Assembly: GCA_963210315.1 (NCBI GenBank)
Contig: OY723323.1
Location: forward strand, 186,001-250,000
Length of the DNA stretch: 64,000 nucleotides
Source of the DNA: Rhynchopus euleeides
Taxonomy: Eukaryota > Euglenozoa > Diplonemea > Diplonemida > Diplonemidae
Direction: 5' to 3'
Shown: in pieces, positions 31,058-42,800 of the stretch
How the letters are laid out: the number at the start of each line of letters is the position of its first letter
Position numbering within the stretch: position 1 is the first letter of the stretch
The notes under the pieces: generated by a model
What the model saw: only the letters and a program-made list of their open reading frames with translations
What the model was told of the DNA's origin: nothing
Databases searched by the model: none
Program-made: the position numbers and the translations under genes

Positions 31058-32773
31058 GCAGTCGGGGGGTGAGGGGGGTGATGAACCCGAAACAGAGTGG
31101 CCATCCACTCCTCTCACTGAGCAAGGGGGGCTGCAAAGGGTGTGTGGGTAAGGGAATGTGTGTGTATTCCAAAACAATAACGTATTGGGTTGTGAGTGAT
31201 CTGGGGTGCTGGTAGTTAGTGACTTCGTGGGTTGGGGGGGGGAGGGGATGGGAGGTTTCTTCCATGCGCTGGCCAGCAGCCTTCGTTGCGAGATGCGCCA
31301 GGGATCTGGGGGGTTTAGTGCAAAACAAATTGGGCTGTCGCTGCGCTGCTCCAACTGAAGCAAGGAATGCTCAACGAATATGAATATGACGCCTTCCGGC
31401 AGGGAGGGGTGGCGGTGGTGGCAGTGGAGGTGGTGGTGGTGACCGTTCACGCCATCTGCTCTACCGAAACACACCGGCTTTATGTGGGGAACGATTGTTT
31501 GAACCCGTCTAGCTCCCCTATCCCTCTTATGAAACGTGGTTTGTGCCGGTCAAAGACAACAGGGAGCAGGGGGGGGGGTATGAAAGCGCACGATTTATTT
31601 TTGGTGGTCTCTCAGAGAGATGCTGACAATGCTTCTCCTTGCATGTAAGACCACATTGCACGCGCGTGTGCACACGAATCTATATTCCTACTCTCGGGAC
31701 AAGCCATAAAGCGGCGAAGCGGTCCAAAATAACGCGAAGTAACGAGAATGCCACCGGGTGTCTGAAGCTCGATGCGTATTATTCACACCTTTCCTCACCC
31801 CACTTCACAAAGCTTTCACCACAGCAGTGTGCTGAACACATTGCAGTTCAGGGTCTTGTTCTTGACACTGTTGCTGGACAAGGAGGTTCCGTCAGAAAAA
31901 GCGAAACGAGTCCGGTTTGTGGGGGGGGGGAGTGTCGGTATCGGTGTGCGCGGGATACACAGAGCAAAACGCAACCTGGAAACCAGACAGCGCCCCCCCC
32001 CCTGGCGCCTGCGACTCTCGTTTGCCCCATTTTTTTCCTTTTCGCGTTCATCTCTCACGCAAACACGCGCTGCGCACCGCGCAGGCTCGTGTGGGCGGGT
32101 GTTGGACGAAGAGAGAGAGACACTCAACCCAGCAGCCAGAGTCACAGGGAGGAGGCTGTCTTGCTTTAGTTTCAGTGGTGCCCCTCCCCTGCCCCGACTC
32201 GATAAGCTTTCTGTGCCTTTGGCCGGATCTTGCGACAAAGGGCCGATCCCTCGGAAGGAGGGAAATGATTCTTCTGCGCGTTGGCAGCGTGCAATGCAAC
32301 ATGTGGCGTATCAACATGTGATGCGAATGCTTCGCTCTGCAGTGGCACCCTCCCCTGGCGTGTATCATTGTATCCGCGCACCGCTGTCTTCCGCTCCTGG
32401 ACAGAATCACTTTTCTTCGGATTCTAGCAAAGGTGTTAAGAACACTAGGAGGTCTCGCTATGGTGCCGAAAACGGCGCGTTTTTTTTGGTGCATTTCACC
32501 CTGTGAGGGGAATATCGCCGAACTTTGCTGAAAATTTGCCGATAGCGACGATCCCCTTATCTTGCCTGCAGGAGACGGGGTGTCAATGGGGCAGACCGAG
32601 CCTGGCTCGTGACCAAAGCCAAGAAGTGGCTGGCCTGTCCCCCGCCTGTCCCCCCCTCCGTGACCTGCATGTTTGGGTCTGCTTCTTGTGCCCTACGCCA
32701 AGCCATGCCGTGCCGACCGCCCCACACACCACATGCACATCCCCAGGAGTAACGCAGAGAAAAGACTAACAAA
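31058..32773. other. Spacer between antiporter and eL24 array
   Basis: Contains the second copy of the dispersed structured repeat and no recognisable gene. The last 70 bp before the eL24 ATG include CCCCAG and CGCAG acceptor-like sites. Confidence 0.5.
31690..31925 (+). repeat. Dispersed structured repeat, copy B (downstream of antiporter gene)
   Basis: Diverged partner of 27950-28240 in the same orientation, with the same order of conserved blocks. The terminal hairpin is retained with a G-C to G-U change. See copy A for alternatives. Confidence 0.55.
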
Positions 32774-33307
32774 ATGAAGAAGGAGACTTGCTCGTTCTCG
32801 GGGCTGCCCATCCACCCGGGCCACGGTAAGCGTTACGTCCCGTCGATGGTTGTGTCGACGAAGCCTGTGCTGCCCTTCGTGACCGCCAAGGCGCGCTCGC
32901 TCTTCCTGAAGAAGCGCAACCCGCGTAAGGTGTGCTGGACCGTGTCGTACCGCCGCACCATGAAGAAGGTATGAAGCATCGCAGTGCGCAGCAGGGATGG
33001 GTTTGTGTTAGGAGGCTGTGGTTTAGAGCAGTGGGCCACTTGCTTGCAACAGGCTGTTGCCGCATGCTGCATGGCATTGCATTGCACACTCCGCACACAC
33101 ACACCCCACACCTCACAGGGTACGCAAGAGGAGATGCAGCGCCGTCGCGCTCGCCGTGTCAAGAAGACCGTTGTGCGTGGGTACTCGAGCATGGACTACG
33201 ACACCCTCCAGAAGAAGAAGACCGAGAAGCCCGCTGAGCGCAGCGCTGCCCGCGCGGCCGCCCTGAAGGAGCTCGAGAACCGCAAGAAGGCTGCCAAGAA
33301 GAAGTAA
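32774..33307 (+). CDS. RPL24: 60S ribosomal protein eL24, copy 1 (two exons)
   Basis: Exons 32774-32968 and 33119-33307, with a phase-0 intron of 150 bp (GTATGA...CTCACAG). The 127-aa product starts MKKETCSFSGLPIHPGHGKRY, a clear eL24 N-terminus (human begins [21 protein letters not shown]), and has KKRNPRKVCWTVSYRR matching the family's SKRNPRQINWTVLYRR. Only one Cys (C6) remains of the N-terminal zinc-ribbon-like region. An insertion containing STKPVL recalls kinetoplastid eL24. The C-terminus is a Lys/Ala-rich helix. It belongs to the large ribosomal subunit near the inter-subunit bridge. The leader reads AAAAGACTAACAAAATG. The encoded protein is identical to copies 2 and 3; a few synonymous differences set it apart. 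Confidence 0.96.
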
Positions 33308-34410
33308 GCCCAATGTGAAACTGTGAAGAAAGCGGATGGTCGAATCAGCCCTTGTGGCCCTTCCCCTTCAAACACCCCCCGCTCCACGCGCTCCCAGACG
33401 GCTGGCCCCACAGGAGCGACGATCAGAGCACGGGGCAGCGGCCACGACGTGCACACCTTTGATCGCAAGACTGCGATAGGTGCCTAAGTGATTCATTGTC
33501 AATGGGGTCGGGGGTCGGGTGGGGTCGGGTGGTGTGGGTACACACACACCCTCCATCAGGGTGTGTGTGTGATGGGAGCGTTTGTATGCCCGCACTGCGG
33601 TGCACGCAGAACTGCTGCCTTGCCCGGAGTCTCCCGCGACCGGCCGGCAGGCCGCCCCCCCTCCCCAGCCCACCCCGCCCCACCCCCCCGCCGCCCCAGC
33701 GACCCGTCCCCAGGGCACCCTTCCGACTGACTCTTGCACATACCCTAGCCCATGCACGCACTGCTATCAGCCACCCATCACCCACACCTGCAATCATCAT
33801 TGTAAATCCATTGGACATCATCGCATCTGCACTGCGGCCCCTGAGGCCGTGGTCCCTTCTTGCTGTGTGTTGTTCGCATCTCCCAGTGGGTGGGGGGTGG
33901 GTGTGTGGTGGTGGTGGTGGTGCCGATCTGCAGTTGTGTGCGGATCAGAGGAGGGTCGAGGGGGGTATTTATCCGTTGAAATGAAAGCAAACTATATCAG
34001 CGTGTGGTGTGTTCTGTCAGCTGGGGAGGTCATCATCAGAGGGTGTGGCGGTGCTCTCGACACAGCGCAGGCTGGATGTGTTTGTGTGTGGCAGAGCCTG
34101 CTCGGTGTTGTCTCAAGCCGCTCAGACACGCTCACAAATAAGTATCAAGCGTGTGTCTGCGATCTGTGCTGGCCCCAGCCCTTATCGCATTGGGGGCATT
34201 GGGGCATGGTCCAACGTGGTGCCATATCAGGCAGCAAGGGGTTGCGTTGTCGGGACTGACATTCCCCCCGAGGGCCGGCACGCAGTGTGCTCACATCCGC
34301 CTCACCCGCCTGGCTGCCACCTGCCCGCCCCTTGTCGGCGCGCTGCGATCTGCCTCTGCACAACACAAACACCATCCACTCACAGACGGGCATAACAAAA
34401 GACTAACAAA
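33308..34410. other. Spacer between eL24 copies 1 and 2
   Basis: 1.1 kb unrelated to the spacer between copies 2 and 3. It includes GT/GGT repeats near 33510-33570 and 33890-33920. The end (CCATCCACTCACAG near 34385) is acceptor-like. No gene seen. Confidence 0.5.
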
Positions 34411-34944
34411 ATGAAGAAGGAGACCTGCTCGTTCTCGGGGCTGCCCATCCACCCGGGCCACGGTAAGCGTTACGTCCCCTCGATGGTTGTGTCGACGAAG
34501 CCTGTGCTGCCCTTCGTGACCGCCAAGGCGCGCTCGCTCTTCCTGAAGAAGCGCAACCCGCGTAAGGTGTGCTGGACCGTGTCGTACCGCCGCACCATGA
34601 AGAAGGTATGAAGCATCGCAGTGCGCAGCAGGGATGGGTTTGTGTTAGGAGGCTGTGGTTTAGAGCAGTGGGCCACTTGCTTGCAACAGGCTGTTGCCGC
34701 ATGCTGCATGGCATTGCATTGCACACTCCGCACACACACACCCCACACCTCACAGGGTACGCAAGAGGAGATGCAGCGCCGTCGCGCTCGCCGTGTCAAG
34801 AAGACCGTTGTGCGTGGGTACTCGAGCATGGACTACGACACCCTCCAGAAGAAGAAGACCGAGAAGCCCGCTGAGCGCAGCGCTGCCCGCGCGGCCGCCC
34901 TGAAGGAGCTCGAGAACCGCAAGAAGGCCGCCAAGAAGAAGTAA
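34411..34944 (+). CDS. RPL24: 60S ribosomal protein eL24, copy 2 (two exons)
   Basis: Exons 34411-34605 and 34756-34944; intron 150 bp, essentially identical in sequence to that of copy 1. Encodes the same 127 aa. The leader ACAAAAGACTAACAAAATG is shared with copy 1 over about 15 bp, but the sequence further upstream is unrelated. Copies 2 and 3 share synonymous variants (for example ACC for Thr5 and CCC for Pro23) not found in copy 1. Homology stops within a few bases of the stop codon, which suggests gene conversion confined to the transcribed unit. See copy 1 for the domain description. Confidence 0.96.
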
Positions 34945-35141
34945 GAAGGGTGAAGCCTGATGCCTGTCGAGTGTCAATACAGCCTGGTCCTCAGTGAGGA
35001 CGGCCCCATCCCGCCCCTGCCCCCGGCCCCTCGCTCTGTCTTTGCTTCCTGCTTGTTTGCCTGTGCTCGCTGCAACACGCGCCCCTGCATCCACAGCACA
35101 CCACCCTGTGCAGAGCATTTCGGACAAACCACCTTCACACA

Positions 35142-35682
35142 ATGAAGAAGGAGACCTGCTCGTTCTCGGGGCTGCCCATCCACCCGGGCCACGGTAAGCG
35201 TTACGTCCCCTCGATGGTCGTGTCGACGAAGCCCGTGCTGCCCTTCGTGACCGCCAAGGCGCGCTCGCTCTTCCTGAAGAAGCGCAACCCGCGTAAGGTG
35301 TGCTGGACCGTGTCGTACCGCCGCACCATGAAGAAGGTATGAAGCATCGCAGTGCGCAGCAGGGATGGGTTTGTGTTAGGAGGCTGTGGTTTAGAGCAGT
35401 GGGCCACTTGCTTGCAACAGGCTGTTGCCGCATGCTGCATGGCATTGCATTGCACACTCCGCACACACACACCCCACACCCCACACCCCACAGGGTACGC
35501 AAGAGGAGATGCAGCGCCGTCGCGCTCGCCGTGTCAAGAAGACCGTTGTGCGTGGGTACTCGAGCATGGACTACGACACCCTCCAGAAGAAGAAGACCGA
35601 GAAGCCCGCTGAGCGCAGCGCTGCCCGCGCGGCCGCCCTGAAGGAGCTCGAGAACCGCAAGAAGGCCGCCAAGAAGAAGTAA
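35142..35682 (+). CDS. RPL24: 60S ribosomal protein eL24, copy 3 (two exons)
   Basis: Exons 35142-35336 and 35494-35682; the intron is 157 bp because the CACACCCC stretch before the acceptor is longer by 7 bp. The protein is identical to the other copies. The leader differs (CCTTCACACAATG), so conserved sequence begins at or within a few bases of the ATG. Upstream CATCCACAG and CTGTGCAG are acceptor-like. The distance from the stop of copy 2 is about 200 bp, much shorter than between copies 1 and 2. Confidence 0.96.
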
Positions 35683-36109
35683 TCTGGCCCTCGGACACCA
35701 ACAAGGCGCCCCAGGCAGAGCTGTCCAGTAGACGGACACTCACGATGAACACAGCGCGCCCTGGACTGTAGCTGATAGAGGATCAAGGCTTGGTGTGCGC
35801 TGCAGTGTGCAGACCGCCAACACCAGCTAACACAAGGCGAAGTGCCCGTGGGGTGCCGTGGGGAGAACTTGCCTTGCCTGGCCCTTGCAGGGTACAACAT
35901 GGGTGATCCGCGCAGCACATGCGACGCCAACCCACAACCCGTCAACGCCGAGAGCCACGTGCAGGAAAAAAAACCATAAACACAGCGCCGTTGCTTGGCC
36001 CTGCCCCCCACCCCCTCCCCAACACCACACCCACCCCCTCCTTGCTGTCTAACTTGATTTTTTTTGCCTGGGCTCGGGTTGGGACACGACGCGACAGAAC
36101 CGAACCGGG

Positions 36110-36124
36110 GTCCGCTTCGCGGAC
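36110..36124. repeat. GTCCGC-NNN-GCGGAC hairpin, copy 1
   Basis: Perfect 6-bp stem with loop TTC, preceded by CCGGG and followed by GCTGTG. The same motif recurs at 36244 (loop TTA) and 37611 (loop CTA). Confidence 0.7.
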
Positions 36125-36243
36125 GCTGTGTGCGTGTTCCTCAGGCTGGGGCTGGGCAGCTCTCCCAGGCCCCCTCCAGCTGCCGCCACACCACACCACA
36201 CGCCGGGGTGGGGAGGGCCTTGGGGACGAAGAACCAGACCGGG

Positions 36244-36307
36244 GTCCGCTTAGCGGACGCCGTGTCGCACCACGCGATCCCACCCTCCGGCGGTCAGCTT
36301 TGCTGAC
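36244..36307. repeat. Paired hairpin element upstream of E1-beta exon 1
   Basis: First stem GTCCGC-TTA-GCGGAC (36244-36258) and second stem GTCAGC-TTT-GCTGAC followed by GGCAG (36293-36307). The same two-stem arrangement, with different loops, is at 37611-37698 inside intron 1. Confidence 0.65.
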
Positions 36308-36815
36308 GGCAGGGGGGGTGTGCGTAGGGGTCTGTAGGGGTCTGGGTTGGGTGGGCGCCGCCTGGTGGGGGTGCGACGTGCGAAGCGGGGAGGGGAGGGG
36401 AGGGGAGAAGGGGGTGGGGGGTAACCAGCAGCAGCAGCACGCCGGAACAGCCGCGCAGAAGAAGTCGCCGGAGGGTGGGGGTGGGGGTAGTGTGGCTGCG
36501 CCGACCCCGCGGGATGCAGAGGCGATCACACAAGAGACGCACAGTCTCGAACTCACGTCCTCTCAACTTAGCTTGAGGGTCGAAGCGTGAAGGGGGGTGT
36601 TGGGGTTCTCCTCTGTTAAAGGGGGGGGGGGGGTTTCAGCGCAAGACATTGACTACGACGACGACGCAGCAGAGCCGTGACCAGCCGCAACGGGGTGGGG
36701 TGTGGAGGGGGGCGGGGTGTTGATGGGCGTAGGCAATGCACCGGAGGTCGCGATTTTTGGGGTGCCACCCGTTTCTTTTTACACAGCAGGCTGTTCGAGA
36801 GTATACAAGAAAACA

Positions 36816-39800
36816 ATGTTGGTCAAACAAGTGCTGAGGCGGGCGGGGGCTCGCAGCGTTGGCGTGCAGAAGCGGTGCATGACACAGGCACAGGAGGATG
36901 AGGTGAAGTACGCTAACGGGGTTCAGATGAACCTCTACACGGTATGGCGAGCCCGGGTGGGGGGGGGGGGAGAAGGGAGACAGACGGCACACGGCAGCAA
37001 GTGAAGATCAGCAGAAGACCGGGGCGTGTGTGTGTGTGTGGGTGATGCAGGACCCGGGAAACGGCAACCCCAGGATGTCCTTTTTATGTCTTTTGTTGTG
37101 TTCCTCCCCACCCCCCCTCCTCCACCCCTTCCTACCTTGCGCCTAGTGCGGGTTTGTCATTATAAGCAGACAGACAACCGGGGTCCTCAGAAACTAGGGC
37201 CAATGCCCAACGGGGTTGAGTCCAATACAGTCTCCCTCTCCTCTCGTGTCCAACCTGCTGTTGCTCTTCTTCAGTGTGCCAATCCTGTTTTGCCAGGGGG
37301 CAGGGGTCACTTCTTGATGCACTTTTCGACATCTGTCCTTAAACCCCAGGGGTCGCACCACCGTTGGTCAGAGCGCTGGTAGTCTAGGAGTCGAGCCACT
37401 TCGCATACACACGGCCCACCTCCGGGATCTACAGCGTGCCTATCTACGGCCCACCTTATCATACAGCCCTGTGACCCTCTTAACTGCTAATCCGACCCTT
37501 ATCCCTAATTACGGCTTGCACACCGAAGCCACTGCAACCACCACCCCACCCCACCTTCCCCCATCCCCCCAACCCCTCCGACGCCGACGACGACTGGAGC
37601 AGGTGCCGGGGTCCGCCTAGCGGACGCTGTGCAACCCCTCCCTTGGGGTACCTCATCGGGGGGTCAGCACCCTTGCCTCGCGGTCAGCGCATGCTGACGG
37701 CAGAGGCCGGGGTCGTGGGGTGGGCTGTGCTGGGGGAGGGGGTGGGTGGGGGACCAAGACAAAGGCCAATTTCGATCTGCACTGGTGCAGACCGTCAAAT
37801 TCGCCGAAAAAGTGCAGCTCTGGGGTGAGGGGGGGGGTCTGGCTTGGCCTGCCTGGCACACCATGCCAGACAGCTGCCCGCCAGTGGGTCGGGCGGGGCG
37901 GGGTGCCGGGGCAGAACAAGCCGCGAAGCCAGGGGTAGTCGCTACCGCGGTGCCGACGACCTTCTGTCTTGGGGGGGGATGAGGGGTCGGGGTACCAGCC
38001 GGTCAGGGTCGACTCGTCGACACTGCTGTGGATGGGGGTGGGCTTTCGCCCACCTGCCTCCACCGCCGCGCAACCCACCGCCGCCACCACCACCACCTCC
38101 CAACCCCCTTTCCGGGGGAGCACCGGGCGGGGAAGGGGCGTGCAAGGCATGCCAGATGTTCCATTGCGGATCGTCTGCCCTCTGCCGACGGGGCACGCAG
38201 GGGAGGAGAGCAAGAGACAGACAGAGACAATGGGGGTTCACGTGCGTGTGTGTTGCCAGGGGAGAGCGCACCAAAGGAGAGAGGGTGTGATGGAGGAGAA
38301 CTGTTGCTCCCCACCGCCCTCCCAATAAGAAACAACATTTCTTTTTATGGGCATGGGCATGTGTGTGCGGGGTGTTTTTGAAAGAGGCGAGCCCGTGTTG
38401 GCACTCAAAACCCCCACCCCACCCCCCCCACTTCCACCCACCACGGGGGGGAGACGACGGACGCTGCTGCCCTCTGTGGGTGTTCCTTTCCCGAACACAC
38501 ACATGAGGTGCCAATCTCTTGCCCGATGCGACTGTGGTATATGAACCCGTTGTGCGCACCCCGCCTCCCTCCTCCCGTGCAGGGAGGGGGTGGGGCGTGT
38601 GCCGCTACGGGGGATCATCACAGGGATTCCGGGACGGGGTGGGTGGGGAGGCGGGTGTCGGTGGGGTCGGGGGGGGGTCCGTCGGCTATAACCCGTGCAG
38701 GGGCGGCGTGTGGGTGGGGTGGGGGTTCTGAGAGGTCTTCGCTCATTCGGCGGTCAGGTTGTGTGGCAGAAGGCGCTTTTTCCCTTCAGGAGCAATTCAC
38801 CGAGTCACACCGCCCAACACCCAGAGCGAAGACCTCGCCCCCCTATCTTATTATAGTAGCTACGGATGCGGCATATAGGTGTGCGATGCTTTTTCGCGTT
38901 CACAGCAACGCACGGTTCTTTGGTGTTCCAACTCCAGTCTTCTTGCAAGGTGTTTTGCAAGGGCATGCAATGCATCGTGAGACAGCTCGTGCGGAGAGTG
39001 GCGTCCCCAGCCAGATTGGCTGAGCGGGCTCAGCCAGTCCCGGGGTACTGGGGTGCCTTGCTTGGCAGAGGCGTGCTGCTATGCCGTGTGGCCAGCCATT
39101 GTGATGCAGTGCAGTGCGGGTCATCGTGACCCACCGACTGTCCCTCTCCCCTCCGTGCATCCTTCAGTTGAGGCATGCCTGTTTGTCGAATGACGATGCA
39201 TCCATGCCTGCTCGTATCCAGTTCGCCCAGTCACACGCAGCACGTGCTATGGCGATGCCACATGATGATGCACTGGTTCTCACATCTGGCCATCTGGGGT
39301 ACAGAATGTGAATGCCGGGTTGCTCCAAAGGTTCTCTCAGTCACTAAAGGTATTTCAGGTATAACGGGTCTGCTAAGGTACGGGTCACATAAGGTCATCT
39401 CAGGTCATATCGGGTTCAAAGGTAATCTAAGGTCGGGTCACATCAGGTTCTCGGGTTACAGCTTAGGTCATCTCGGGTTACAGGTTCTCGGGTCATACTG
39501 GGTTCAATAAGGGCTGCTATGGGTATCACGACACCACGGGTCGCATAAGGTCAAATCGGTCAGTCTAAGGTATTAATAGGTTACAACAGGTTCACTCGGG
39601 TCATATTGGTCATAGGTCAACATCAAGGTTCAAAGGTAAACTAAGGTCGGGTTATAACAGGTTCTCGGGTTATATACATCGGGTCACATCAGGTCATCTA
39701 AGGTCATAGGTCTCGGGTATTATCAGGTGTTTACTAAGGGCATCACAGGTGGGTTCACAGGCCACATGGCCATCAGGTATTCGCGTCTCATCTCGACCCG

Positions 39801-42800
39801 CCGCTCCGTCTGTCTTGGCTTCATCCAATACTGGCTGTCCCACAGGCACAGATCAAACCCTGTCCCCAGCTGCCCTACTTCTGGTTTGGCCCTGTGCGTC
39901 GGTAAGGTGCCAGGTCTCCACGCCGTGGGGGTCAGGCAGCGACAGCTCCACATCCAGCTCCACGAAGGCCAGCAACCCACACGTCACGATGTCGGCCTTG
40001 CCGTGCTGTTGATGTGGGTCTAGATGCCAACGGCCTTGTGCCATTCCCTGGAGAGGGCTTCCCAAGAAAGGGATCCCGTTGTAGGTTTTGAAGTTGCACT
40101 ACTTCCCGTTGTTGGGAACGGGGCTGCTGTCCATTCCCGTCGACAGCCTGCTCTTATGTCTGATCTGCGTGTTCCGCCCTTTCTGTCCCCCTCTTCTTCG
40201 GAAGCACGGCCACAGCAGCTGCACTGCCTCAGGGATATACAAAGCCCGCAGCTGCATCCCTGACACCGGGGCTCGCACCGTTGCGCCGCCACAGCTGACG
40301 AGCCGCAGGTGCCCCCCTCCTCCCACCCGCCCCCTCCTCGAGCAGTGCAGCCCAGCAGTCTTCACACCTTCGTTGTTGCCCTCCCTGTCCTCCACCTGCC
40401 ACTGCATCACGGTAAGCCCCTGCGCTGCCACCCTGCCTTGGCCCAAAACTGCTGCATGCTTCGATCCACCATGTGACCTGCACCGGAAGCAGCGGCAGCG
40501 AACCAACATGACCCCACCGTCCCGCTGCGCCCCAGAGCCAGCAGACAGCGGAGGCGCTCCACGCGCTGGCGTGCCTGCTGGCCGCAGGTGCTCCACCGCC
40601 ACGCCACGGTGCGGCCCATCTGCCCCGCCTTCGCCTCCTCCTGCTCCAAGTGTCGGGGTGCTGCAGCCCACTCTCCTCCTCGCAGCAGTTGTCTACGCAG
40701 CAGCTCCCCTTCATCCCCTGCTTCGAAGTGCTCGAAGTGTTGCCGGCCCGTTGGCAGGCTGGGTGTCGAGGTGCGTCCACCAGGGATCAGGCATCCGCCC
40801 AGACCCCACTTCCGAAGGAACTGGCAGCCAGGCTCGCTGTGCCGGCCTCCCTGCATAACGAGTGAAGAGGGATCGTCCTTGTGCTTCTCCCTACTTTCTA
40901 CTTCTCCTTCTCCACCACTGCCCCCCCCCTTCTTATGTGTCTCAGCACCTTCGCTCTTTCTCTCCCTGCTTCTGCTTCTGCTTCTGCCTTCCCCCTGACC
41001 TACCCGCTCCCCCTTCTCACTTATCTTCAAGTTATCGGCTCCTATTGGGTGCCCAATTTGTCTGAAGATGTCAAATGTTACCACGACAGGGGCCCGTTAT
41101 CCTTTTATATAGTGTCCTCTAAATAAACTCTTCGCCGTCCACGAAGGCCCGTGCTACAAGCTTGAAGCGTGACATGCTGCACCTTGCATATGGGTGGCTC
41201 ACACCGGCCTGCCAACCCTGTGCCCGATCTGTCTCTGTGGCCTCCGCAGCGATCCGCCACTGCTGCGACGGGCTGCAGGTGCTAGTGTTCGTTCTCCCAA
41301 CGCTTGCCGTGGGTCAAGTAGAGCGGGCGTACCTTGGCAGGTGCATTTCGCTACGACTCGGCTTCTCAAGCTGCGCCCGCTGCAGCTGCCGAGGCTGTCG
41401 AAGTGCCTCACCGTGAGACACACCCGCGTGGCAGGTGGCAACATGGTGCCTCAAAGGCAGACACGAGCCCTGTTGTAGACAGTGATGTTGCGCACAAATG
41501 GGCGATTCTTCTACATGCCCACATTTGCGTACTGTCGGTCCTCCCATCCGAGCACAACACACGTGCCCCTTGCATCAATACCAGCAGCACCTTGCCCTTC
41601 CAACACCAACAGAGTCCGTTCTGCCCTCTGCCGTGTTGCTTCTGCCATTCGCCTGTTGCGTGGTCACGGTCCCCTTTCCCTCGCCAGCTCCTTATGTGCG
41701 TCATCTGGGTAGGGTGGAAGTGCCACCCGCCGCTCGCATGTCCCAGTCACACCTCCAGGCCACAAGGACGGGCGCGAGAATTGCTCTGTTGTGATTCACG
41801 AGGAGGGCGCTTCAGGTCAGGGGTGTCTGCGGTGTTGGGGACACATACGCATGTCAAGGAAGGACACCCCTTCAGCGGGCTGTACCAGATTTACGGGTCA
41901 TCTCTTCTTCGGCTGCCCCGCCACAGCGCAGCCCAGGCACCACCTCGCGACGAGCGTGCTGCACCGTTACCAGGCACCCCGCTACCTGCCGGAAGCGGCA
42001 GGGCTGCCCGGCACAGCGAGCAGGACCGCCTGCTGTGCCCGCCCGTGGCCCTGCCTCACCCCAGGGGGCAGGGCAGACGCCCACCACCCACCACCCACCA
42101 CGCATCTTTCTATGGGCCGCCAGGCGCGATGCACCCTCGGCGAGCCTCCCGAAAGCGGAGGATTGCCTGTCCGCCCGACTTCTCACGGCTCCACCGCCAC
42201 ACCACAGCAGTCGCCTTCTGAGGACCGGGTCTTCGGGCGGCACACATCTCTTCGGGTTTCGAACCCGCACATCGGCCCAGAGAGGGTGGCATTTCAGCTG
42301 AACTGCATTCTCCTCGACTGGGCACCTCTCGGTCCTTCGCAGCTCGGTTCACTGCCTCAGGGCCTTGGATCTGTTGCCTTGCTCTGTTGTACGGGTCAGA
42401 ACGCTGTGCCAACCATGTCCGTGGCACTTGTTGGCCCTGGCGGTTTTCTTGGGAAGGTGTTTCATGGAGCAGTTCCCCCCTCCAACCCGTTGCTAGTCGC
42501 CGTTTCTCGTCTCTACAGCAGTGCCAGAGTGATCCGATGTCCGTCCGGTTGCTGGTGTGTGGCAGCAGGATGAAAAGGGCGAAAAGGGGAACCGATCCCA
42601 TTACCCTCTCATGATCACAACCGCAATGCGGACTCCCCTTCGCTGCACCCGCCTTGCTGTACGCCTGTACTTGCTCAAGGCAAGACCGAACGGTGCCCGG
42701 CTTCCGTTATCGACGGTATCCATCATCTTGCCGAGGAGATGCTTTAAAAGTGCGTGGCAATCACGCGAACAGATGTGTCACGCATGAGTACCGCTGTCTT

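Larger units (their letters stand above)
35683..36815. other. Upstream region of the E1-beta gene
   Basis: Mostly C/G-rich low complexity with two hairpin motifs described separately. CCCGTTTCTTTTTACACAG (ending about 36787) is a textbook 3' splice acceptor 28 bp before the ATG at 36816, so the mRNA start is probably made by cis- or trans-splicing there. Confidence 0.55.

Noticed and set aside
32969-33118. H/ACA snoRNA in the eL24 intron (AGAGCA box, GCAACA-GGC-TGTTGC stem, ACA)
   Set aside because: No convincing 5' hairpin or guide pocket; conservation among copies is explained by gene conversion.
37350-37400. GGTCAGAGCGCTGGTAGTCTAGG, D-arm/anticodon-like
   Set aside because: No T-arm follows within tRNA length.
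42254-42266. GGGTTCGAAACCC on the minus strand, tRNA T-arm-like
   Set aside because: Acceptor and anticodon arms do not pair; it is an isolated palindrome.
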